Shown piece after piece: positions 44,920 to 51,813 of a DNA stretch of 64,000 nt. A program made the position numbers and the translations under genes. Source of the stretch: Acidobacteriaceae bacterium (lineage in GTDB: Bacteria; Acidobacteriota; Terriglobia; Terriglobales; Acidobacteriaceae); assembly GCA_030041435.1 (NCBI GenBank), contig JASHNW010000002.1, positions 1-64,000 of the forward strand. The letters run 5' to 3'. The notes under the pieces are model-generated. The model was given only the letters and a program-made list of their open reading frames with translations. It made no database searches and was not told the DNA's origin. Position 1 is the stretch's first letter. Every line of letters begins with the position of its first letter.

Positions 44920-46839
44920 ATGATGGATCGGTCTTCCTTCAGGGCGCCAGCGGCCCGGTCCGTGGTGCTTGGCACCGCGGGGCACATCGACCATGGCAAA
45001 ACCGCGCTCGTGCGTGCACTGACGGGGATCGACACCGATCGCCTTCCGGAAGAGAAGCGACGCGGGATCACGATCGATTTGGGATTTGCGTCCCTCGAGA
45101 CACAGGCACCGGACGGAGCGTCTTTGCGTCTGAGCTTTGTCGACGTGCCGGGACATGCCCGATTCGTGCGCAACATGCTGGCAGGCGCCGCCGGCATCGA
45201 TGCTGTGCTGATGGTGATCTCGGCGGAAGAAGGCGTGATGCCGCAGACTGAAGAACATTTGGCGATCTGCTCTCTGCTTGGCATTGAGCGCGGACTCACG
45301 GTCCTGACAAAAACAGATGCGGTGAGCGAAGAACGCCTGCTGGCAACGACGCGGGCGGTGAAGAGCTTCGTGCGCGGCACGCTGCTCGCCGACGGTCCGG
45401 TCATCGCCGTGAGTGCGCATTCCGGTTCCGGAATCGCCGAGCTTCGCCGCGAACTGATTGGACTGGCCTCCAGGGTTCCGGTCCGGAACCCTGACGCGGT
45501 CCTGAGGCTGCCCATCGATCGTGTGTTCGTAATGAAAGGATTTGGAACCGTGGTGACCGGCACGCTGATCGGAGGCTCGATTCGCGCGGGAGACGAACTT
45601 GGGATCCTGCCGGGGGACCGCACAACCCGAGTCCGCGGCATTCAGGTACACGGCCGGGCGGAAGAAGAAGCCTGCGCCGGGTCGCGGGTGGCCCTGAATC
45701 TGGCGCACATCGAGACGGCAGAGCTCAGGCGCGGCGACATTCTAACCAGGCCGTCTTCGCTTCAGGCGGTCGATATTCTCGATGTTGAATTGAGCGTGCT
45801 GAGCGGTGCATCGCCGCTGAAGCACCGCGCCAGCGTCCATTTCCACGCGTTTGCCTCGGAGTGCATCGCCACTGTCACGCTCTACGACGCAACCTCGGCC
45901 GGAGCGGGTGAAACCAGGCTGGCACGGCTCCGCCTCCGGGAGCCGGCGGCACTCCTGCCGGATGACCGGTTCGTCCTGCGCCTGGGGACGCCGATCACGA
46001 CCATTGGCGGCGGCCGCATTCTCGATACTCAACCGTCTGCACAGAAGCGAAAGGCGAAGACTGCCGAATGGCTGCGCAAGCTGTGCGCCGCGCCTTCCGA
46101 GGAGCGGATCTGGCTGCGCGTGGCAAGGCGAGGAGTTACGGGAATCTCCGGGAAGGAGCTTTCCCGCGAAACGGGGGGCACGGAGGCCGCGCTCGATGGA
46201 CTCGTGCAGCGCTGGATTCAAGAGGGCCGCGTCCATTTGGCCGGAGACACATGCCTCCTCACGCAGGAGTTCTTCGCCGTGGCGCGTCAATCCATTCTGG
46301 AGCAGCTTGGCAAGCGCAGCGGGGCCGGTTCTTCGGGTGTGAGGAGATCGGAGCTGAGGGAACAGATCGGCCTTGGCCCGGAGGTCTTTGACGACGCCCT
46401 CGGTAGTCTGGAGCAGGAGCGCCAACTGCACGTGGCCGGGGAGTTTGTAAGGCTGTTTGCCTCAGCCTCATTGCCCAGTGGTGATCGCGATCGGATGTCG
46501 GCCGTTGCAGAGGAGTTCGAGCGAGCCGGCATCGCTCCTCCCTCCCCCGATGAGATGGCAACGCGGCTGGGAATTGCTCCCGCCGAGATGCGCCGGCTGA
46601 TCACGCTGCTGCTTCGCGCCGGAACGCTCGTCCGGTTGAGCGACGACTCGTTGTGCATGCATCGGCGTGTGCTCGAGGCCCTGACGGACAGAATACGCGG
46701 CCTGCGCGGCCAGGCCCTGGATATAGCCACCTTCAAACAACTGGCAGGGGTATCGCGCAAATATGCGATTCCGCTGCTCGAGTATCTGGACCGCGAAAGA
46801 ATCACGGTAAAGCAGGGAAGCCAGCGGCTCGTCCTGTGA
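44920..46839 (+). CDS. selB: selenocysteine-specific translation elongation factor
   Basis: A 639-residue GTPase that carries Sec-tRNA-Sec to UGA codons next to a SECIS hairpin. The G1 motif G-H-I-D-H-G-K-T is near residue 22, [10 protein letters not shown] and D-V-P-G-H follow, then T-K-T-D. EF-Tu-like domains 2 and 3 come next. The C-terminal 250 residues contain the winged-helix repeats that bind the SECIS RNA. Two ATGs (44920, 44923) are adjacent. It is last of the three synthesis genes and directly precedes two predicted selenoprotein genes. Confidence 0.96.
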   Translation: MMDRSSFRAPAARSVVLGTAGHIDHGKTALVRALTGIDTDRLPEEKRRGITIDLGFASLETQAPDGASLRLSFVDVPGHARFVRNMLAGAAGIDAVLMVISAEEGVMPQTEEHLAICSLLGIERGLTVLTKTDAVSEERLLATTRAVKSFVRGTLLADGPVIAVSAHSGSGIAELRRELIGLASRVPVRNPDAVLRLPIDRVFVMKGFGTVVTGTLIGGSIRAGDELGILPGDRTTRVRGIQVHGRAEEEACAGSRVALNLAHIETAELRRGDILTRPSSLQAVDILDVELSVLSGASPLKHRASVHFHAFASECIATVTLYDATSAGAGETRLARLRLREPAALLPDDRFVLRLGTPITTIGGGRILDTQPSAQKRKAKTAEWLRKLCAAPSEERIWLRVARRGVTGISGKELSRETGGTEAALDGLVQRWIQEGRVHLAGDTCLLTQEFFAVARQSILEQLGKRSGAGSSGVRRSELREQIGLGPEVFDDALGSLEQERQLHVAGEFVRLFASASLPSGDRDRMSAVAEEFERAGIAPPSPDEMATRLGIAPAEMRRLITLLLRAGTLVRLSDDSLCMHRRVLEALTDRIRGLRGQALDIATFKQLAGVSRKYAIPLLEYLDRERITVKQGSQRLVL

Positions 46840-46940
46840 TGAAACTCTTTGTGCCGCGTCCACTCAGCCCTCCTCCCAAAGGTCGAGGCGGCTGGATTGA
46901 CGTCATGATATAGTCCGAAGATCGCGAAGGCGGAGGAGCA
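46840..46940. other. gap between selB and first selenoprotein gene
   Basis: 100 bases. A strong GGAGGAG lies just before ATG 46941. A TATAGT at 46908-46913 could be a -10 but lacks a good -35. No terminator is seen, so read-through from selB is likely. Confidence 0.4.
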
Positions 46941-47522
46941 ATGGCTGACGGCGATACTAAAATCAGGCTGATTGAAGATGCCGATGCCACGGGCGATGTG
47001 GCTGCCGTCTATGACGAGTGGCGACAGAAGTCAGGCCGGCAAAAGATGCCAGGCATTCTGAAGTGCTTCAGCCATCGTCCGGATTTTCTTCGCGACGTGA
47101 TGAAGTTCAGCGACACGGTTCACTTTTCCGAAGGTCATCTCAGTCGCCGTCAAAAGGAAGCGATCGCCAGCTGGGTATCGTGGCTGAATCGATGTCCGTA
47201 TTGACTGGACTCGCATGCTTACTTCCTGCGGGTTCAGGGAGCAGAAGAAAAAACGGTGCAGGCGCTGGCGCAGGGCAGGCTGGATGAGGCGGAACTAAGC
47301 CAGGCGGAACGCGCGCTGCTCGACTATGTGAAGAAGGTGACCGAGGCCGCGTACCGGACCACACCGGAAGATGTCCAGATATTGCGGGAGCATGGCTGGA
47401 CCGAGCCGCAGATTGCCGAAGCCGTCTACATTACCGCGATGTTTGCCTTCTTCAATCGGGTCGCGGATGCGTTCGGGATTCCGCCGCAAGGCTATCTGGA
47501 GGCGAACGCGGTGACGAAGTGA
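46941..47522 (+). CDS. AhpD-like selenoprotein (Sec at in-frame TGA 47202)
   Basis: Read through TGA at 47202-47204, this is a 193-residue carboxymuconolactone decarboxylase/AhpD-like protein. Sec88 lies in N-R-C-P-Y-U-L-D-S-H-A-Y, where relatives have C-P-Y-C-x-D-S-H, so U replaces the second cysteine of the C-x-x-C redox centre; Cys85 and His92 are intact. Similarity continues in frame on both sides (R-R-Q-K-E-A-I-A-S-W-V-S before, M-F-A-F-F-N-R-V-A-D-A-F-G-I-P-P after), as expected for recoding, not for a pseudogene. A hairpin at 47223-47240 fits a SECIS. No signal peptide, so cytoplasmic. Such proteins reduce peroxides or disulfides; the substrate is unknown. GGAGGAG precedes the ATG. Confidence 0.88.
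47223..47240 (+). promoter_or_regulatory. candidate bacterial SECIS of the AhpD-like gene
   Basis: TTCCTG (47223-47228) pairs with CAGGGA (47235-47240), one pair being a G-U wobble, around the loop CGGGTT. The loop starts 24 bases after the TGA, within the range seen for bacterial SECIS elements, and carries G residues as SelB requires. It lies inside the coding sequence, as bacterial SECIS do. Confidence 0.65.
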
Positions 47523-47539
47523 TGTGAAGGATCCCAGGA

Positions 47540-48256
47540 ATGAAGGCGACGACAAGACGGAGACTGGCATGGATTGCGGGCAGTGTGGCAGTCGCGTGGC
47601 TCGGCTTCCTTGGATTCGTGGATTGGGCCATGCATCAGCCGCCCGAGACATTCGGCCATGTGATGGCTCACATGCCCATGCCCGCGTATTTTCTCTTCCC
47701 GTTTGAGACCATGTGGAACCAGGCCCGCCGCGGCCACATAAACCCGGGCGACCAGGCTCCGGATTTCGCAGTGAAAACGCTGGAAACCAGGACGCCGGTG
47801 CAGCTCGCCTCCCTGTGGACCTCGCAACCGGTCGTGCTGGTCTTTGGGAGCTATACCTGACCGCCTTTCCGGCGGGAGGTTCCCGCCCTGAACAAGCTGG
47901 CTCAGCAGTATAAGGATAAGATTGCGTTCTACGCGGTCTACATCCTTGAAGCACACCCCACCGACGTGTGGGAGATGCAGTCCAATGTTCACGACGGCGT
48001 CCTCTTCGCCAGTCCGAGGAACGAAGCTGAGCGATTCTCGGTTGCGGGCTCCTGTGTGCGGAAACTGGGAATCAAGTTTCCAGCTTTGGTCGATGGCTTC
48101 GATAACCGCGTCGAAGCCGCATATACAGGCTGGCCCGATCGCATGTATCTCATCGCTCCCGGCGGCCGCATTCTGTACAAAAGCAGGCCGGGGCCATTCG
48201 GTTTCCATCCTGAGGATCTGGCGGCTGCAATCACGCGCGCGGTGAAAGTTCACTAG
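47540..48256 (+). CDS. iodothyronine-deiodinase-like selenoprotein (Sec at in-frame TGA 47858)
   Basis: Read through TGA at 47858-47860, this is a 238-residue protein. A basic N-terminus and one membrane helix (about residues 10-28) anchor it, with the rest predicted outside the cytoplasm by the positive-inside rule. The thioredoxin-like domain has F-G-S-Y-T-U-P-P-F-R with Sec107, the hallmark of the deiodinase family (G-S-x-T-U-P-P-F). Downstream A-V-Y-I-L-E-A-H-P-T-D-V-W matches the deiodinase Y-I-x-E-A-H-x-S-D-G-W, and R-M-Y-L-I-A-P-G-G-R-I-L-Y matches its R-L-Y-V-I strand. A strong hairpin follows the TGA. Bacteria have no thyroid hormone, so the reaction is probably reductive dehalogenation or peroxide/thiol chemistry. 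It starts 17 bases after the AhpD-like gene. Confidence 0.9.
47871..47887 (+). promoter_or_regulatory. candidate bacterial SECIS of the deiodinase-like gene
   Basis: GGCGGG (47871-47876) pairs perfectly with CCCGCC (47882-47887) around the loop AGGTT. The loop starts 17 bases after the TGA and resembles the AGGTCT loop of the E. coli fdhF SECIS, including its paired G residues. Position and loop both fit SelB binding. Confidence 0.75.
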
Positions 48257-48360
48257 ATGCTGCTGCAGCGTATCCGCCACCGTTGCCGTGGAGCCGTCCG
48301 CGGCGGCAGCTCGTCACTCTGAACGAAGGCAGTTTCATGCCTGATGTGCGAAAAAGCGAA

Positions 48361-48462
48361 TCCTACCGTAACGTTCAGTTTCGAGCGGAGCCGGGAAATC
48401 GCCTTCTCCTGCATACCGATGGCCTGACCGGCGCGGAAGATGCCAACGGAGATATGTTCGGG
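48361..48462 (+). pseudogene. relic of SpoIIE/RsbU-type PP2C phosphatase
   Basis: The frame reads F-R-A-E-P-G-N-R-L-L-L-H-T-D-G-L-T-G-A-E-D-A-N-G-D, matching the L-x-P-G-D-x-L-L-L-Y-T-D-G-V-T-E-A motif near the C-terminus of RsbU-like phosphatases. Neither the catalytic start of the domain upstream nor its final helices downstream are found. So only a 100-base fragment of a lost gene remains. Confidence 0.5.
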
Positions 48463-48700
48463 AGGGGCGATGTTGCCGCAACTCGCCAATCTGATCAATC
48501 GCCTGGGCTCAGGAATGCGGGCTACAAGCCCGACCCTCGGCCTGTCGTTTGGCTGATCGCAGCCATTACCTCTCTTGCATGGGAAGCAAACAGGGACCAT
48601 CAAAAATCGACACGAGCGCTGGAACTGCGAATTCCGATCGTCCAGATTGCAAGCCAACATGGCGAACGATCTTCGCTCTCTCTGTCCTGGACATTTGCAG

Positions 48701-48775
48701 TGGTGGCCAGGGACGGGATCGAACCGCCGACGCCGGCCTTTTCAGGGCCGCGCTCTACCACTGAGCTACCTGGCC
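48701..48775 (-). tRNA. tRNA-Phe (anticodon GAA)
   Basis: Minus-strand 75-base tRNA. Acceptor stem GGCCAGG/CCTGGCC, D-arm GCTC-AGTGGTA-GAGC, anticodon arm CGGCC-CTGAAAA-GGCCG with anticodon GAA, T-arm GGCGG-TTCGATC-CCGTC, and encoded ACCA end. All arms fold without mismatch apart from one G-U pair. It stands alone between unrelated genes. Confidence 0.97.
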
Positions 48776-48967
48776 GCCGGAGGTGAACCAGCGCTGGGAG
48801 GGAGTTGTGCGGAACTGCGGAAGGGAAGATGCCGCGCTCGACCAACAACCTCAGCCAGTATAACAAAGCGCCTGGTCCCGAACACTCCTCCGCATTCACG
48901 AAACCCGGCACGGCGCAGGGTACACTTGTCCCACGGATTCAACGCCTTCCGAGGGATACGACCGCTC

Positions 48968-50524
48968 ATGCTCCAGACTCGTTCCGCCCGCGCCGGTGCC
49001 GTTGCGCTGGCCGCCTGCGCGCTGCTGTCTCCGGGTGCGCGACTCGCCGCGCAAACCGCCCCCGCTGCCGAAGCCCGCGCCGCGCGCGCATTCGACGAAG
49101 CCCACAAAGAGGGTCCGCTGGCCCTGCATGCTTTTCTCTACCGCATGCCCAAGGGTGCCGATCTGCACATGCACCTCTCCGGGGCGGTGTACGCCGAGAC
49201 TTTCATCCGCGAAGCCGGCGAGGACGGCATCTGCGTGAGCGCCGCCAAACTCAGCATGGACTCCGATCATCACGCACCCGGCTGCCCCGCCGGCGAAACT
49301 CCCGCGAGCGCCATTCCTGACGATCAGCATCTCTACGACGCGCTCATCGACGCCATGTCCATGCGGTCGTTTGTTTCCGTCACCGGCGAATCCGGCCACG
49401 ACCACTTCTTCGATACCTTTGACCGCTTCGGCGACGACAAACGCTTCGCCGGTGAATGGCTCGATGAAGTCGCCGCGCGCGCCGAGGCCCAGAACGAGCA
49501 GTATCTTGAGCCGATGGTCACGCCCACCTACAAAGCCGCTGCGGCCGCCGGCTACAGAATAGGGTGGAGCGACGACCTGGCCTCCATCCGCCAGCAGTTG
49601 CTTGCCGATCCCGGCTTCCAGGCCAACATCGCCGCCGACCGCGACGAGTACGCGGAGATTCTGCGCCAGCGAACTTCGATCGAGCACTGCGGCCAGCCGA
49701 ATGCCGCGCCTGCCTGCAGCGTTGCCGTGCGGTTCCTCTACCAGGTGCTGCGCGGATTTCCTCCGCAGCAGGTCTATGCGCAGACGCTGCTCGGCTTCGA
49801 GGTCGCGTCAGCCGACCCCGACGTCGTCGGCATCAACTTCGTGATGCCGGAAGACGGCTACATCTCCATGCGCGACTACCGCCTGCAGATGCATATGCTC
49901 GACTATCTGCACGGCGTCTATCCGCAGGTCCACATTTCGCTGCATGCAGGCGAGCTCGCGCCCGGCATGGTGCCGCCCGAGGGGCTCACGTTTCATATCC
50001 GCTCCGCCGTGGAGCAGGGCCACGCGGAGCGCATCGGCCACGGCGTGGACGTGATGTATGAAACCCGTCTGTGGGAGCTGATGAAGGAGATGGCCGACCG
50101 CCACGTGATGGTCGAGATCAACCTCACCAGCAACGACGTGATCCTGAACGTCAAGGGCGACAAGCACCCCTTCATGCTCTACCGGAAGATGGGCGTGCCT
50201 GTGGCGCTCTCGACGGACGACGAGGGCGTTTCGCGCATCGACCTGACCCACGAATATGTGCGCGCAGCGGTTACGTACCCGCTCAGCTATCACGATTTCA
50301 AACTGATGGTGCGCACCTCGATCGAGCACAGCTTTTTGCCTGGCGCAAGCCTGTGGGTCCGGGTAACGCCGGAAAAACTGGAGACGCCGGTCTCCGTCTG
50401 CCGCGGCCAGCTCGGTGCGGAGCAGCCCTCCGGCGCCTGCGGGGCGTTGGTCCACTCCAGCGAAAAAGCGCAGCAGGAGTGGGAACTGGAGCGGCGATTC
50501 CACCTGTTCGAAGCGAGCTTCTGA
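48968..50524 (+). CDS. exported adenosine-deaminase-like protein
   Basis: A 518-residue metal-dependent hydrolase of the adenosine deaminase/ADGF-like group. A signal peptide (cleavage near L-A-A-Q) implies export. Zinc ligands and catalytic residues are intact: H-M-H in L-H-M-H-L-S-G-A, His and Glu in L-H-A-G-E-L, G-H-G-V-D, and the D-D pair in S-T-D-D-E-G. An insertion of about 150 residues lies between the first His motif and the rest of the barrel. It probably deaminates extracellular or periplasmic adenosine-type nucleosides. ATG 48968 gives the signal peptide; the frame is open further upstream but overlaps tRNA-Phe. Confidence 0.9.
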   Translation: MLQTRSARAGAVALAACALLSPGARLAAQTAPAAEARAARAFDEAHKEGPLALHAFLYRMPKGADLHMHLSGAVYAETFIREAGEDGICVSAAKLSMDSDHHAPGCPAGETPASAIPDDQHLYDALIDAMSMRSFVSVTGESGHDHFFDTFDRFGDDKRFAGEWLDEVAARAEAQNEQYLEPMVTPTYKAAAAAGYRIGWSDDLASIRQQLLADPGFQANIAADRDEYAEILRQRTSIEHCGQPNAAPACSVAVRFLYQVLRGFPPQQVYAQTLLGFEVASADPDVVGINFVMPEDGYISMRDYRLQMHMLDYLHGVYPQVHISLHAGELAPGMVPPEGLTFHIRSAVEQGHAERIGHGVDVMYETRLWELMKEMADRHVMVEINLTSNDVILNVKGDKHPFMLYRKMGVPVALSTDDEGVSRIDLTHEYVRAAVTYPLSYHDFKLMVRTSIEHSFLPGASLWVRVTPEKLETPVSVCRGQLGAEQPSGACGALVHSSEKAQQEWELERRFHLFEASF

Positions 50525-50531
50525 TCGAGCG

Positions 50532-51806
50532 ATGCGCATCGTCTTCTCCACCTACGGAACCTTCGGCGACGTGAATCCCCTCGTCGCCCTTTCGCTCGAG
50601 TTGAAGCGCCGCGGCCACCGCCCCGTGCTCGCCATTCCGGAAATGTTTCGCCCCAAGGTCGAGCCGCTCGGCATCGACTTCGCCCCCGTGCGACCCGAGC
50701 AGGACCCCAACGACACGCGCCTCATCGCGATGATCTACGACATCAAACACGGCACCGAAGTCGGTCTGCGCCAGTTTCTGTTTCCGTCGCTGCGCGAGAG
50801 CTACGCGGACCTGACAGCAGCGGTCGAGGCGAACGGCGGCGCCGATCTTCTCGTCGCCGGCGAGCTGGCCTACGCTGCGCCCATCGTCGCGGAAAAGACC
50901 GGCATCCCGTGGGCGTCGTACGTGCTTGCGCCGTTTTCGTTCTTCTCCGCGTACGACCCGCCGGTGTTGCCGCCGTATCCTGCGCTCGCGCGTCTGCAGA
51001 GTGCCTTCCCGCCGCTCGGTCACGTCGTGGCGCGGTTCGCCCGCTTCGTCACCCGCAAATGGCCCGAGCCGGTGTATGCGCTGCGTCAGGAACTGGGCTT
51101 GCCGCGCGGCAAAGATCCGATCTTCGACGCGAAACATTCTGACCGCCTAACCCTGGCCCTGTTCTCGTCCGTGATGGGCAAGCCACAGCCCGACTGGCCC
51201 CCTTCGGTCAGGACGACGGGCTTCGCTTTCTACGATGGCACTGGCGACGAAGGCCACCTGCCGCCGGAACTGGCTTCGTTTCTCGATGCGGGACCGCCGC
51301 CGCTGGTGTTCACCCTGGGCTCAGCCGCCGTGATGCACGCAGGCGATTTCTACGAGCAGAGCGCGCAGGCTGCCGAGATGTTGCGAGAGCGCGCAGTCCT
51401 GCTCATCGGCGCCGACAACCGCAACCTGCCGAAGCGCAAATTGCCGGACAGTATCTGCGTCGCGCGCTACGCGCCCTACTCGCAGATCTTTCCACGCGCT
51501 TCGGTCATCGTCCATCAGGGAGGCATCGGCACCACGGCCCAGGCCCTGCGCGCCGGCCGGCCCATGCTCATCATGCCCTACAGTCACGATCAGCCGGACA
51601 ATGCGCGCCGCGTCCGCCGTCTTGGCGTGGCCGAAGTGCTGGGCCGGAGGCACTACCAGGCGAAGCCGGCCGCGCAGCTTATCCGCGAGCTGCTCAGGGA
51701 AACCTCCTATCGCGAGCGGGCGCGGGCCGTCGCCGCGCAGGTCTCCGCGGAGAACGGGGCAGTTACCGCCTGCGACGCGCTCGAGTCGATGCTGCCGCGG
51801 CACTGA
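50532..51806 (+). CDS. GT1-family glycosyltransferase (UGT/MGT-like)
   Basis: A 424-residue GT-B glycosyltransferase. The N-terminus T-Y-G-T-F-G-D-V-N-P matches sterol/macrolide glycosyltransferases, and the C-terminal donor site has V-I-V-H-Q-G-G-I-G-T-T-A-Q-A-L and P-M-L-I-M-P-Y-S-H-D-Q-P-D-N-A. It likely transfers a sugar from a nucleotide sugar to a lipid or small hydrophobic acceptor; the acceptor cannot be read. It begins seven bases after the deaminase-like gene on the same strand. Confidence 0.92.
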   Translation: MRIVFSTYGTFGDVNPLVALSLELKRRGHRPVLAIPEMFRPKVEPLGIDFAPVRPEQDPNDTRLIAMIYDIKHGTEVGLRQFLFPSLRESYADLTAAVEANGGADLLVAGELAYAAPIVAEKTGIPWASYVLAPFSFFSAYDPPVLPPYPALARLQSAFPPLGHVVARFARFVTRKWPEPVYALRQELGLPRGKDPIFDAKHSDRLTLALFSSVMGKPQPDWPPSVRTTGFAFYDGTGDEGHLPPELASFLDAGPPPLVFTLGSAAVMHAGDFYEQSAQAAEMLRERAVLLIGADNRNLPKRKLPDSICVARYAPYSQIFPRASVIVHQGGIGTTAQALRAGRPMLIMPYSHDQPDNARRVRRLGVAEVLGRRHYQAKPAAQLIRELLRETSYRERARAVAAQVSAENGAVTACDALESMLPRH

Positions 51807-51813
51807 AGCGCCG

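Larger units (their letters stand above)
48257..48967. other. intergenic region with phosphatase relic and tRNA-Phe
   Basis: About 700 bases. It holds a relic of a SpoIIE-type phosphatase (48361-48462), then unassigned sequence to 48700, tRNA-Phe on the minus strand (48701-48775), and a promoter-like stretch. TATACT on the minus strand (48862-48857) lies about 80 bases upstream of the tRNA. Confidence 0.6.

Noticed and set aside
47256-47522. Separate short gene starting at GTG 47256
   Set aside because: It is the 3' part of the AhpD-like selenoprotein read through TGA 47202.
47966-48256. Separate short gene starting at ATG 47966
   Set aside because: It is the 3' part of the deiodinase-like selenoprotein; similarity runs in frame across the TGA from 47540.
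46941-48256. Explaining the two TGA codons as nonsense mutations in pseudogenes
   Set aside because: Both fall exactly at catalytic Cys/Sec positions, there is no other damage, hairpins follow both, and the Sec machinery is adjacent.
48283-48786. Intact 167-codon gene over the phosphatase relic and tRNA-Phe
   Set aside because: Only about 34 codons resemble a phosphatase, and the frame runs through tRNA-Phe.
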